The notes below the pieces were generated by a model. The model was not told where the DNA came from, did not search any database, and saw only the letters and a list, made by a program, of their open reading frames with translations. Below, piece by piece: positions 8,156 through 16,394 of a stretch of 64,000 bases of DNA. Every line of letters starts with the position of its first letter. The first letter of the stretch is position 1. Source of the DNA: an uncultured Lachnospiraceae bacterium. Its GTDB lineage: Bacteria; Bacillota; Clostridia; Lachnospirales; Lachnospiraceae. The stretch is taken from contig CAKRFU010000001.1 in assembly GCA_934320845.1 (NCBI GenBank), positions 1 through 64,000 of the forward strand, read 5' to 3'. The position numbers and the translations under genes are program-made.

Positions 8156-9298
8156 TCATTTCTGCCCGTTCTCTATCAGTATCGCACTTCCTACTCCTCC
8201 TGCTGCCGCCACAGCACAAACCGCATACTTACCATTTTTTTCTTCTAGTGCTTTCAATGCATGAAGTGTTATTATTCCTCCTGATGCACCATACGGATGA
8301 CCATACGCAAGAGCACCTCCAAATATATTGTATTTCTCAATCTCATCAGGATATTTTCTTGCAAACAGCTCATCGATTACGGCAAAAGCCTCATTACACT
8401 CATATATATCTATCTCACCGGGCAACATATCATTCTTTTTCAACAGCTTTTCTATAGCAGCTATGCATGATTCAGGACTTTGCCCCGGATTGGTTCCCAC
8501 CTCAGCTATATCAATAAATTTTCCAATTGATTTAAGTTTATTTTCCCTCAAATATTTTTCCGAACATAACACAAGAAAAGCTGCTCCGTCATTTGTAAGA
8601 CAGGCATTACCTGCCGTAATTATCTTTCCATCTTTCAAAACTGCCGGCAGACGGTTTAATAGCTTCTCACTCATTCTGTCTCTTATACCCTCATCCCTGT
8701 TACATCCTTCAAGAATTTCCACTGTTATATCATTAAGAACACCTCTTTCCCTTGCTATTTTTGCAAGTTCGTGACTTCTCAAAACCCACCTGTTTAATTC
8801 TTCCCTTGTAATATTCTCCGAAACTGCTGTTCTTTCCGCACCTTCTAACATAGCCTGCTGCCTGTGTTCGTCAGGCACAAACTTAGCAACTTTATACCAT
8901 TTGTCACCGTATTTTTCATAGTCAGGATGATTTTCATTATACGCTCTCTTAGGCGCAGTAGAACTGCTTTCAAATCCTCCTGCAATTATAATATCTGCCT
9001 GCCCTGAATCTATCTTTGCCGCTGCAACTGCAATACTTTCCAAAGCTGAACCACATTGAAGATCAATTGTAAATGCCGGAATCTCTACTCCAAAAACAGA
9101 AGATAATGACATGACTCTTGATATATTTCCTCCTGCACCTACACCATTCCCGGCTATTATGCAATCTGCCTTTTTTATCCCTGTTTTATAAGATAATGCA
9201 TCAAGAACTTTTGCTCCAAGTTTCTCAGCAGATACATGCCTATACATACTGTTTTCTATTCCTATATAACTTCTCAATCCATTCAATATATAAGCCAT
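8156..9298 (-). CDS. Thiolase-family acetyl-CoA acyltransferase (YhfS-like)
   Basis: A 380-residue thiolase-fold enzyme, the usual size. The acylated cysteine is in D-L-Q-C-G-S-A-L (near residue 82), followed by E-C-N-E-A-F-A, G-H-P-Y-G-A-S-G-G with the catalytic histidine, and a second cysteine in A-V-C-A-V-A-A-A-G-G. All catalytic residues are therefore present. It may condense or cleave beta-ketoacyl-CoA. It lies between the MaoC-like gene and the ligase in one operon, likely under the BirA-type operator at 10049. Confidence 0.88.
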   Translation of the reverse strand: MAYILNGLRSYIGIENSMYRHVSAEKLGAKVLDALSYKTGIKKADCIIAGNGVGAGGNISRVMSLSSVFGVEIPAFTIDLQCGSALESIAVAAAKIDSGQADIIIAGGFESSSTAPKRAYNENHPDYEKYGDKWYKVAKFVPDEHRQQAMLEGAERTAVSENITREELNRWVLRSHELAKIARERGVLNDITVEILEGCNRDEGIRDRMSEKLLNRLPAVLKDGKIITAGNACLTNDGAAFLVLCSEKYLRENKLKSIGKFIDIAEVGTNPGQSPESCIAAIEKLLKKNDMLPGEIDIYECNEAFAVIDELFARKYPDEIEKYNIFGGALAYGHPYGASGGIITLHALKALEEKNGKYAVCAVAAAGGVGSAILIENGQK

Positions 9299-9342
9299 AA
9301 TAAGTTAACCCTCTATCCTATATTTGTACCTTGTGTGCTGAA

Positions 9343-9987
9343 CTATTGACATTCTGCCGAATATCTTGTTTCAAACACCTTTACATATCCCGCATCTTTT
9401 TTGTCAGCATCCCGCCATATCCATGCTTCCAATCCGTCAGTTTTCCTGTAAATTTCAATCTTTTCCTCCTCAAAAACAGGTAGTATATATTTAATTTCAC
9501 ACGATAATACACTGTACAGCTCCAATAATTGCTCAAACATTAAAAGTCCCGGAACAACTGCATTTTCGGTTCTGTGAATCGGATTGCTGTCCCCGACACC
9601 ACACACAAATTCCATTATCTCATTTTTATTAAATGAAATTGTATTTTCCAAAAACATATTTTCATCAGAGAGATATTGCAAAAAATCTGCTTTATTCTTT
9701 TTACAGCTTTCAGATGATGACATATTAAATCCGTCATTGCTTTTGTTAACTATTCTGATAAGATAAACTTCAAAACTTACAATATTATCTTCAACAATAA
9801 TCAATGCATAATCCTTTTTCTTCTTTTTTATCAGTACATTAATTTCATCACTGTTTAAATTACTCTCCAGTTCACTTGCAGTCACAGCTGATTTTATCTC
9901 TACCTTGGCTATCACCCAATTTTCAAAACCGGCAGGCTTTGACAATGCTGCAAAGTAATTTCTTATTTTCCCACAATTTTTATGCAC
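9343..9987 (-). CDS. MaoC-like hot-dog hydratase, divergent
   Basis: About 214 residues. Most of the sequence is unfamiliar, but residues near 130-137 read V-G-D-S-N-P-I-H, the signature of R-specific enoyl-CoA hydratases (G-D-x-N-P-[LIV]-H), followed by V-P-G-L-L-M. The start is chosen as the GTG at 9987: GAGG lies six bases before it, and the ATG at 10059 falls inside the promoter, upstream of predicted transcription start. With the thiolase and ligase it makes a plausible acyl-chain activation, hydration and condensation set. The function is inferred from one motif and context. Confidence 0.65.
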   Translation of the reverse strand: MHKNCGKIRNYFAALSKPAGFENWVIAKVEIKSAVTASELESNLNSDEINVLIKKKKKDYALIIVEDNIVSFEVYLIRIVNKSNDGFNMSSSESCKKNKADFLQYLSDENMFLENTISFNKNEIMEFVCGVGDSNPIHRTENAVVPGLLMFEQLLELYSVLSCEIKYILPVFEEEKIEIYRKTDGLEAWIWRDADKKDAGYVKVFETRYSAECQ

Positions 9988-10025
9988 GCTAAACCTCATT
10001 TCTTTTTCAAAAAACCTACTATAAC

Positions 10026-10101
10026 AGTATATATTTGATGCCCCTCTTTTGTCAACCATATTTAGTTAAAGGTTGACAACTCTTTTTTTTAAATATATAC
10101 T
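10026..10101. promoter_or_regulatory. BirA-type operator spanning divergent promoters
   Basis: TTGTCAACC (10049-10057) and GGTTGACAA (10071-10079) are a perfect 9-bp inverted repeat with a 13-base spacer, resembling BirA boxes of Firmicutes. Each arm supplies a -35 TTGACA: plus strand 10073-10078 with TATACT at 10096-10101 (17-base spacer); minus strand 10055-10050 with TATACT at 10031-10026 (18-base spacer). One dimer could silence both promoters. Confidence 0.82.
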
Positions 10102-10144
10102 TTCATTTGCAGTTAAAAATAATTGTATAAAATGGAGGATAAAA

Positions 10145-10705
10145 ATGAACAATTCTATTACCAAAAACAAAAACACTTTTGCAACTCAAAACCTTGTACT
10201 TATGGCACTTTTTGCCGCAGTACTCTGTGTATCTGCCTACATAAGCATACCTCTTCCAAACGGCACACATATCACGGCACTTAACTTTGTCGTGACATTG
10301 ATTGGACTGGTTTTTGCACTTGAACAGTCATTCCTCATATCTCTTGTATGGCTTCTTCTCGGTGCTGTAGGTGTTCCTGTCTTTATAGGCGGTCAGGGCG
10401 GCATCGGTTATTTATTTGGTCAGTACGGCGGATACTCTTTCGCATTTGTTATCATTGCAATTCTCTTACCTATATTCTGCAAACGCGAATATAACAGAAT
10501 TTCATTTACCATAGCGGCAATTATATCGGCTGTATTTGTTGATGTTTTCGGTTCTATATGGATAATGATTATTGGCGGAATAAATTTAAAGGCGGCATTT
10601 ATCGCAGGCTTCTTACCATTCATAGTACTTGACACGATAAAAGCCATTGTTGCCGCCCAGATTGCACCTGTTTTCAGACGCATATTAAATAACGCAATAG
10701 ACTAA
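10145..10705 (+). CDS. bioY: BioY biotin transporter (ECF S component)
   Basis: A 186-residue membrane protein with about six hydrophobic helices, the size and pattern of BioY, the substrate-binding subunit for biotin uptake by energy-coupling-factor transporters. Typical segments are [26 protein letters not shown] and a conserved D near the end. TGGAGG precedes ATG 10145; the longer frame would start before the predicted transcription start. It overlaps the convergent ispF by four bases. The BirA-type operator predicts repression by biotin. Confidence 0.93.
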   Translation: MNNSITKNKNTFATQNLVLMALFAAVLCVSAYISIPLPNGTHITALNFVVTLIGLVFALEQSFLISLVWLLLGAVGVPVFIGGQGGIGYLFGQYGGYSFAFVIIAILLPIFCKREYNRISFTIAAIISAVFVDVFGSIWIMIIGGINLKAAFIAGFLPFIVLDTIKAIVAAQIAPVFRRILNNAID

Positions 10706-11250
10706 TTTTTGTTAGTACAGCCCTTGCATCCGGCACATCCTGCCGGGTGCATTTTTGTCATATCAACAGAATAGTCGTACATAGAAGATAATGAACATAT
10801 TGCCTGCGAAGATATTCCCTCTCCACTTCCTGTAAATCCAAGTCCTTCTTCTGTAGTCGCTTTGACATTAACCTGCTCTATATCAATTCCGAGTGTCTGC
10901 GCAATATTTTTACGCATAGCATCAATATAATTCCTTAATTTCGGACGCTGTGCGATTACTGTAGCATCTATATTTTCTATAATATAACATTTTTCATCAA
11001 GAAGTTTTCCGACTTCATTTAAAAGTTTAATACTCGAAATTCCTTTATATCTGTCATCTGTGTCCGGAAAATGTTTTCCTATATCTCCAAGTGCCGCTGC
11101 ACCTAACAATGCATCCATAATAGCGTGAAGTAAAACATCCGCATCAGAATGTCCAAGCAGACCTTTTTCATAAGGAATTTTTACACCGCCAAGTATTAAA
11201 TCACGATTTGCAACTAATTTATGAACATCATATCCCATTCCAACTCTCAT
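10702..11250 (-). CDS. ispF: 2-C-methyl-D-erythritol 2,4-cyclodiphosphate synthase with Cys tail
   Basis: IspF makes the cyclic diphosphate in the non-mevalonate isoprenoid pathway. The zinc and substrate motifs are intact: [27 protein letters not shown], and the C-terminal [15 protein letters not shown]. The 182-residue length exceeds the usual ~157 because of a tail ending C-A-G-C-K-G-C, not needed for the known enzyme. AAAAGGAG precedes the ATG. It overlaps bioY tail-to-tail. Confidence 0.95.
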   Translation of the reverse strand: MRVGMGYDVHKLVANRDLILGGVKIPYEKGLLGHSDADVLLHAIMDALLGAAALGDIGKHFPDTDDRYKGISSIKLLNEVGKLLDEKCYIIENIDATVIAQRPKLRNYIDAMRKNIAQTLGIDIEQVNVKATTEEGLGFTGSGEGISSQAICSLSSMYDYSVDMTKMHPAGCAGCKGCTNKN

Positions 11251-11304
11251 ATTTAACTCTCCTTTTTTATTAAAACTATTTGCAGTTCACATCTTTTCCT
11301 ATTA

Positions 11305-11338
11305 CACAAAAAATCCTCTGAAAATATTCAGAGGATTT
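11305..11338 (-). terminator. Terminator of the tRNA transcript
   Basis: A perfect 12-bp hairpin (11311-11322 with 11327-11338), loop AATA, followed on the minus strand by a T-run. It lies just after tRNA-Met. Confidence 0.88.
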
Positions 11339-11342
11339 GAAG

Positions 11343-11416
11343 TAGCGGGAGAGGGATTTGAACCCACGACACCACGGGTATGAACCGTGTGCTCTAGCCA
11401 ACTGAGCTATCCCGCC
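11343..11416 (-). tRNA. tRNA-Met (CAT)
   Basis: The minus strand folds as a cloverleaf: acceptor GGCGGGA/TCCCGCT, D stem GCTC/GAGC, anticodon stem CACGG/CCGTG with loop TTCATAC (anticodon CAT), T loop TTCAAAT. CCA is not encoded. The acceptor and D-arm look like elongator Met; a lysidine-modified tRNA-Ile2 cannot be fully excluded. Confidence 0.9.
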
Positions 11417-11448
11417 ATATTAAATTGTAGCAACAAAAAGTGTTGCAA

Positions 11449-11521
11449 TGGGACCTACAGGGCTCGAACCTGTGACCCTCTGCTTGTAAGGCAGATGCTC
11501 TCCCAGCTGAGCTAAGATCCC
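11449..11521 (-). tRNA. tRNA-Val (TAC)
   Basis: Cloverleaf on the minus strand: acceptor GGGATCT/AGGTCCC, anticodon stem TCTGC/GCAGA with loop CTTACAA, giving anticodon TAC (valine), T loop TTCGAGC. It is transcribed first, 32 bases before tRNA-Met. CCA is not encoded. Confidence 0.93.
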
Positions 11522-11556
11522 TTTCGTTTGTCTCGCTTGTCTCACGCGACTTCTAT

Positions 11557-11585
11557 ACTATATCAAACAGATTTACATATGTCAA
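11557..11585 (-). promoter_or_regulatory. Sigma-A promoter of the tRNA pair
   Basis: Minus strand TTGACA (11580-11585), 17-base spacer, TATAGT (11557-11562), placed about 40 bases upstream of tRNA-Val. Confidence 0.85.
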
Positions 11586-11671
11586 CACTTTTTTTCAATT
11601 TTTTTGTTTTATTTTTAGATTGCCTGATTTTAGGTTATTATACCGAACTTGATAATTCATTTTTTGTTTTA

Positions 11672-11697
11672 CCGGGGGCAAAAAAATTTTGCCCCGG
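11672..11697. repeat. Inverted repeat downstream of the MerR-like gene
   Basis: CCGGGGGCAAAA and TTTTGCCCCGG pair almost perfectly through an A/T centre, a few tens of bases after the MerR-like gene. It probably ends or stabilises that transcript, although no clean T-run follows on the minus strand. Confidence 0.5.
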
Positions 11698-11732
11698 CTG
11701 ATACCATTTACTGCCGCATTTCTATGCATATT

Positions 11733-12464
11733 TTATCCGAAAATTCTAAGCCCCCTCTTTGTCTTATTTTTTTCTTTATTCTTTTTATCCTGCTTTTCCT
11801 TCGTTTTAATCTGTTTTATCTGGCATGTTGCCGCAGCCTCTTCCACGCCCTGCTTTTTAAGTTTGTCCAGAATTTCCTCAAGCAGTTTTGTCTGTTGTAC
11901 CGCCACCTCGTCTTTTTGCATCATAATATAGTTAAGTTCTTTCATTAGCTTTGTCGATACATTCTCCGATATTCGTTCCTCGGATTCCTTCTGCCCTTCC
12001 TCTACTACTTTTGTTATCATTTTTCTCAAAAGCATCTCAAATTTTCTAATTTTTTCCTCCGAACCTGCCGAAACCTCATGAGTTGTATTTGTTCTTACTG
12101 CTTTTACCGCAGACGTATTTATTGCAACCACAACGTTATCATTTGTATTTCCCCGTGATACGTTTTCTTCTTCGTCCTGTACCTTCTGGTTCAATTCCTC
12201 CCTCAGCTTGTACAACTCATTTGGATTCATCTTTCTTATATTATCTATATCGTGTACAATCAATTTTATTGCCTTAAGCAAAAATCCCTGTTCTTTCAAA
12301 TCCTTTACATCTCTCAACACCTTTATATCTCTGTCGGTGTAAAATCTATGCCCCTTAGAATTTCTGTGTATATTTAATCCCAACTCCTCCTCCCAATATC
12401 TTAAAACATGATTTTCAACCTCAACCTGTCTTGAAGCATCTGAAATGCTATATTTCTTCTCCAT
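11733..12464 (-). CDS. MerR-family regulator with long coiled-coil tail
   Basis: The first 75 residues are a MerR winged helix-turn-helix (Y-S-I-S-D-A-S-R-Q-V-x-V-x-x-H-V-L-R-Y-W-E-E-E-L-G, then R-x-Y-T-D-R-D-I). The remaining ~165 residues are charged, helical and coiled-coil-like with a very basic end, and no effector domain is recognised. Its start overlaps the preceding membrane protein gene by 17 bases, suggesting translational coupling and a joint role. Target genes and signal are unknown. Confidence 0.8.
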   Translation of the reverse strand: MEKKYSISDASRQVEVENHVLRYWEEELGLNIHRNSKGHRFYTDRDIKVLRDVKDLKEQGFLLKAIKLIVHDIDNIRKMNPNELYKLREELNQKVQDEEENVSRGNTNDNVVVAINTSAVKAVRTNTTHEVSAGSEEKIRKFEMLLRKMITKVVEEGQKESEERISENVSTKLMKELNYIMMQKDEVAVQQTKLLEEILDKLKKQGVEEAAATCQIKQIKTKEKQDKKNKEKNKTKRGLRIFG

Positions 12465-13170
12465 AAATTCCCTCCATCACTTCTTTGAACAGCTCAAGTT
12501 CTTCCTGCCCGTATTCATTATCTTCACTTTTATTATTTCTTTCTGCCATAATTTCAACATTCTTTCCCGTCTTATTCTTTTCAGACGCTTCACCATCAGT
12601 ACCCTGCAGCTTTTCTTCATTTTCCTCTGCATCCTGATTTTTAGTTTGTAAAATGCCTCTGCTAAGGTGCGGTTCAAGTGTATTTTCCAGATAATCATAT
12701 AACTGTGCCTCAAGCAGCTTGTCCTTTTGCTTTAACTGTAAAAACAGCTCAGAAACCCATATTGCAAAAGTTATTATCAACATAACAGCAGACATTTTTA
12801 TGTACCACTCTCTGTTAAATTTTTCATAAAATCCACCTATCATATATACAGCATAGATTATTCCTGTAAATGCAAAACCATAAATTCCTGTGTTTTTCAA
12901 ATTATAAAGACTTATTCCTGCGTATTTCACATCTTTCATCTGCATAAGAACCAGACTTTTCGTATCATTTATTTTAAGATTCATCTTATATGTAGTTTCA
13001 TATTTGCACACCATATTGCGCATCCATTTATTCTTTGTTGTAGAAATCTGTTGTGCCTGATGTAAAAGCCCCGTATATATATATGCAACTATACTTTTTA
13101 TAAGTATAGTCACTCCTCCTGCTATAAGCATCAGAAGCACACCATCATAATTTTTTAGAAAATACGTCAT
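12448..13170 (-). CDS. Membrane protein of unknown function, coupled to MerR-like gene
   Basis: A 240-residue protein with three predicted transmembrane helices (about residues 10-30, 95-115 and 125-147) and an acidic, Asn/Glu-rich cytosolic tail of about 90 residues. GGAGGG before ATG 13170 sets the start. The 3' end overlaps the MerR-like gene by 17 bases. The pairing hints at a membrane sensor or anchor for the regulator, but no family is recognised and this is inference. Confidence 0.65.
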   Translation of the reverse strand: MTYFLKNYDGVLLMLIAGGVTILIKSIVAYIYTGLLHQAQQISTTKNKWMRNMVCKYETTYKMNLKINDTKSLVLMQMKDVKYAGISLYNLKNTGIYGFAFTGIIYAVYMIGGFYEKFNREWYIKMSAVMLIITFAIWVSELFLQLKQKDKLLEAQLYDYLENTLEPHLSRGILQTKNQDAEENEEKLQGTDGEASEKNKTGKNVEIMAERNNKSEDNEYGQEELELFKEVMEGIYGEEI

Positions 13171-13333
13171 GTTTTTCCCTCCAATCATGTTAATCTTCAA
13201 TTTTGGTACCATATATATATTAAACCGCTGCTAATAGCTTTTCCACCTTAATCATGCGTCATATAGCTTAATTTTTCGACAATTTACGTCTGCTTATCAA
13301 CAAATAGCGACAGCATTAAATACCATAATATTT

Positions 13334-13362
13334 TTGACCATACATGCTTGTTATGCTATTAT
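13334..13362 (+). promoter_or_regulatory. Sigma-A promoter of the rhomboid gene
   Basis: TTGACC (13334-13339), 17-base spacer, TATTAT (13357-13362), about 70 bases ahead of the start codon. Confidence 0.65.
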
Positions 13363-13432
13363 AGATAATATGACGATAGGCTCAAAGGATATTTTGACCA
13401 TTGCATAAAAAAATAAGGAGTATTTTGTTTTT

Positions 13433-14479
13433 ATGATAAATTCACTGAATGAAATTTTCAGTCTGATGCAATATCAAAAAATAATATTAAATATACCCGG
13501 AATTTTTCTAAACGTAAAAACGACTGCCGAGAGTACACTCGCTATAGTAACTGTAGATGAACAAACCGGAAATATATATACGAGAGAACAATTCGAGAAT
13601 ATTTCTCTGCAGATACGAAATTTCATCCAAAATATGAATTGTTTAAGATATCGTTTTTTATACATTATCATAAGTGATGACGACAATTGTATAAAACGAT
13701 TACTAAATAATAATGTAAGTTATTGGCGAATAGTTCCGTGTGCAAACAGACTTATGATATACGAAACTGCATGTGATGATTTTCTTATACTTAGAGAACC
13801 CATCGAAAATATGCTTCTTCAAAATTCCACAAAAATAGATTTCAAGGACAGCACCTCTATCTTTGACAAAGAAGTCAACATACGGCTGGCTGTTATGAAC
13901 ATAGGAATTATTATTCTCAATGTCATAATATTTATTGTCATATCAATCTTATCACCTCCCGGTTCTAATGACATAAGCAATAAACTGGCACTTGACTGGA
14001 ACCTTGTCATAAACCACGGTGAATTTTATCGTCTTTTGACATGTATGTTTGTACATGCAGGAATAGACCATATATACAATAATATGATTGTTCTTTTATT
14101 CATAGGAAGTTATTTTGAGCTTGCAATCGGACGCATGAATTATATTATAGTCTATTTTTCATCCGGTATTATTGCAGGTCTGACTTCAATGTTTTATAAT
14201 ATGTCAAAAAACAATTATATTCAGTCGGTTGGCGCATCGGGTGCTATTTTTGGCATAATAGGTGGCATGACTGCTATTATTTTAGTTAAATATTTTCACA
14301 AGCATAACCTTGATCTGAAAAAAATAATATTTATTGCATTTTTAAGCCTATATAGTGGTTTTTCCAGCCAGGGTGTAGATAATGCAGCACATATTGGCGG
14401 TTTTATTTCAGGATTTTTGATTTCTTTTATAATTTATTTAATACAGACAGTCAAAGGAAAAAGAAATGTCGCAAAATAG
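13433..14479 (+). CDS. Rhomboid-family intramembrane serine protease
   Basis: A 348-residue protein: a soluble N-terminal domain of about 150 residues, then six or more membrane helices. The rhomboid catalytic pair is visible: serine in G-A-S-G-A-I-F-G (near residue 268) and histidine in A-A-H-I-G-G-F (near 319). The conserved H-x-x-x-x-H-I-x-x-N-M segment appears as H-A-G-I-D-H-I-Y-N-N-M. Such enzymes cut transmembrane substrates within the bilayer. TAAGGAG lies ahead of the ATG. The next gene follows closely, so the three plus-strand genes to 16074 may be co-transcribed. Confidence 0.92.
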   Translation: MINSLNEIFSLMQYQKIILNIPGIFLNVKTTAESTLAIVTVDEQTGNIYTREQFENISLQIRNFIQNMNCLRYRFLYIIISDDDNCIKRLLNNNVSYWRIVPCANRLMIYETACDDFLILREPIENMLLQNSTKIDFKDSTSIFDKEVNIRLAVMNIGIIILNVIIFIVISILSPPGSNDISNKLALDWNLVINHGEFYRLLTCMFVHAGIDHIYNNMIVLLFIGSYFELAIGRMNYIIVYFSSGIIAGLTSMFYNMSKNNYIQSVGASGAIFGIIGGMTAIILVKYFHKHNLDLKKIIFIAFLSLYSGFSSQGVDNAAHIGGFISGFLISFIIYLIQTVKGKRNVAK

Positions 14480-14508
14480 CTGCCTAATATATAGAAATGA
14501 GGAGAATT

Positions 14509-15618
14509 ATGACAACAATAAATATTTATTACGGTGGAAGAGGTCTTATAGACGACCCTACCATTTATGTCATGGATAAAATATCAAAAGTTTTTGATGA
14601 ATTGAATGTAAATGTAAATAAATACAATTTATATGAAGATAAGAGAGGAATATCCGTACTTCCCAAAACCTTGAAAGAAGCCGATGCCATAGTTATAGCC
14701 GCTTCAGTAGAATGGTTTGGAATTGGCGGGCTTTTGCAACAGTTTCTTGATGCCTGCTGGCTTTACGGAGACAAAGAAATCATTGAAAAATTATATATGA
14801 TGCCTGTTGTCCTCTCAACCACATATGGCGAAAAAGAAGCACAACAAAGTATCACAAAATCATGGGAAATTCTTGGTGGTATACCTTGCGACGGTATATG
14901 TGCATATGTCAGTAATTCGGTAGATTTTGAGACTGACCCAAATTACGGAATGCTTATAGAAAAAAAAGCCGAAAACTTTTACCGCACATTTACAAAAAAA
15001 TTAGTCACATTTCCATCAAGCAGTAATGCCGTTATAGAAACATCACAGGCTGTAAAGCCAATGACACTCACACCTCAGGAAAGTGAAGAACTATCCATGT
15101 ATGTCTCTGATGACAACTATGTGAAAAAGCAGAAAGAAGATATTGAGGAACTTACGCAGTTATTTAAAAATCTCATGGATGATGACTCAGCAAATGAGTC
15201 CGATACAGAAAAAAACGAATCCGGCAGCCTTTTCTCTAATTCAGGTTCCGAAAATCAGGAGTCAGATGTTGACACATCTGCTCTCATTTCAAACATTTTA
15301 AACAAAGCAAATAGCGATGATAAATATATAACTGCATTTAAGTCGCATTTTAATCCTATTCCCGGCATGGCATTATCGTTTGCTTTGTCTATATCAGACC
15401 AAAATCGTACACTCGTTCTTGATATGGATAATTCAAAACTAAATTGCTACTACGGTGAAAAAGATGATGCTACAGCCACAATAAAATCAAACCACATTGT
15501 TATAGACAGAATAATTTCCGGTGAGATAAGTCTTCAGGACGCATTTATGGCTGGTTCGCTCACAGCTAAAGGCAACTTTAACATACTCAAATCATTTGAC
15601 AGAATATTTAATTTTTAA
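14509..15618 (+). CDS. Flavodoxin-like domain fused to an SCP2 sterol-carrier domain
   Basis: A 369-residue protein in two parts. Residues 1-170 look like a flavodoxin/NADPH-dependent FMN reductase fold (I-N-I-Y-Y-G-G-R-G, A-D-A-I-V-I-A-A-S-V-E-W-F-G, V-V-L-S-T-T-Y-G). After an acidic Ser/Asn-rich linker, residues 270-369 resemble SCP2 lipid-binding domains (P-x-x-A-x-S-x-x-A-x-x-x-G-S-L-x-A-K-G-N). The start at 14509 follows GAGGAGAATT. A flavin protein with a lipid-binding module suggests redox chemistry on a hydrophobic ligand; this is inference. Confidence 0.72.
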   Translation: MTTINIYYGGRGLIDDPTIYVMDKISKVFDELNVNVNKYNLYEDKRGISVLPKTLKEADAIVIAASVEWFGIGGLLQQFLDACWLYGDKEIIEKLYMMPVVLSTTYGEKEAQQSITKSWEILGGIPCDGICAYVSNSVDFETDPNYGMLIEKKAENFYRTFTKKLVTFPSSSNAVIETSQAVKPMTLTPQESEELSMYVSDDNYVKKQKEDIEELTQLFKNLMDDDSANESDTEKNESGSLFSNSGSENQESDVDTSALISNILNKANSDDKYITAFKSHFNPIPGMALSFALSISDQNRTLVLDMDNSKLNCYYGEKDDATATIKSNHIVIDRIISGEISLQDAFMAGSLTAKGNFNILKSFDRIFNF

Positions 15619-15654
15619 CTTTTATAAATATGAATAAGAAAGGACGTTTTTAAA

Positions 15655-16074
15655 ATGAAAAAGCATATTGACGACAATTGTATTTTTTGTAAACTTGCAA
15701 ACGGACAGATTCCAACAAACTCAATCTATGAAGATGATGACTTCAAAGTAATTCTTGACGCTGCACCGGCAGCCAAAGGACACGCTATCATTCTTCCAAA
15801 AACACATGCATCAAATCTCTTTGAACTCCCTGAAGAATACGGCGAAAAAATATTTGCCATAGCTAAAAAATGTGGAAAAGCAATTAAAGACACATATAAC
15901 TACGATGGCTTAAACGTGCTCCAGAATAACGGTGAGGCAGCAGGACAAACAGTATTCCATCTCCACGTACACCTCATCCCAAGAATGAACGACGATAAAA
16001 TCAACATCAACTGGCAGCAGGGAGAAAGTACTGACGGAGAAACAGTAGCAGAAGAAATTAAAAAGAATATATAA
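15655..16074 (+). CDS. HIT-family nucleotide hydrolase
   Basis: A 139-residue protein with C-I-F-C near the N-terminus and the histidine triad H-L-H-V-H-L-I-P near residue 102. Members hydrolyse purine nucleoside phosphoramidates or related dinucleotides. Length, motif and the AAGGACG ribosome site agree with Hit/HINT-like proteins. It closes a three-gene plus-strand run beginning with the rhomboid. Confidence 0.95.
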   Translation: MKKHIDDNCIFCKLANGQIPTNSIYEDDDFKVILDAAPAAKGHAIILPKTHASNLFELPEEYGEKIFAIAKKCGKAIKDTYNYDGLNVLQNNGEAAGQTVFHLHVHLIPRMNDDKININWQQGESTDGETVAEEIKKNI

Positions 16075-16186
16075 GTTAATCTTAACGCAAAAATTGTTTC
16101 TAATAAAACATTTATCATGCTTCTAAAATGCATATCAAATAAATAAGGGATTTTTGATAAATGAATGTAATACTGTAGAATACTTA

Positions 16187-16351
16187 TGAGAAAACAGCAG
16201 GAAACGGTTATATATCTTTGACAAGGGGTGTTGAATGGCAATCAGTACTTAGTCAGCGTATTTATGCTGACTTATGTACTGCTACTGGCATTCTCCAAGG
16301 CGAGAGCCGTCCCCGGGCAAAAATATATAACCGTTTCCTGCGTTACTCATG
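16187..16351. repeat. 165-bp element with long terminal inverted repeats
   Basis: A perfect 19-bp arm (16197-16215 with 16323-16341, starting GCAGGAAACGG) extends inward by TTTG/CAAA after one mismatch and outward, imperfectly, through ATGAG. Inside is a second strong hairpin, CAGTAC...GTCAGC / GCTGAC...GTACTG (16242-16282). It fills the convergent gap between the HIT and fliS genes. It may be a structured RNA, an unusual bidirectional terminator or a MITE-like repeat; no ORF of worth lies within it. Confidence 0.75.
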
Positions 16352-16394
16352 CGTCTGTTACTCATACGTCCATTATTCATTTATCAAAATCCCT

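Noticed and set aside
9988..10059. Longer MaoC-like start at 10059
   Set aside because: The ATG overlaps the operator arm and lies upstream of the minus-strand transcription start inferred from the promoter.
10073..10144. Longer bioY start at 10073
   Set aside because: This start lies inside the BirA-type repeat and upstream of the predicted start of transcription; ATG 10145 has a strong ribosome site.
16187..16351. 6S RNA or c-di-GMP riboswitch
   Set aside because: A long closing stem hinted at 6S RNA, but the nearly perfect arms and nested hairpin do not fit, and no GEMM-type core is visible.
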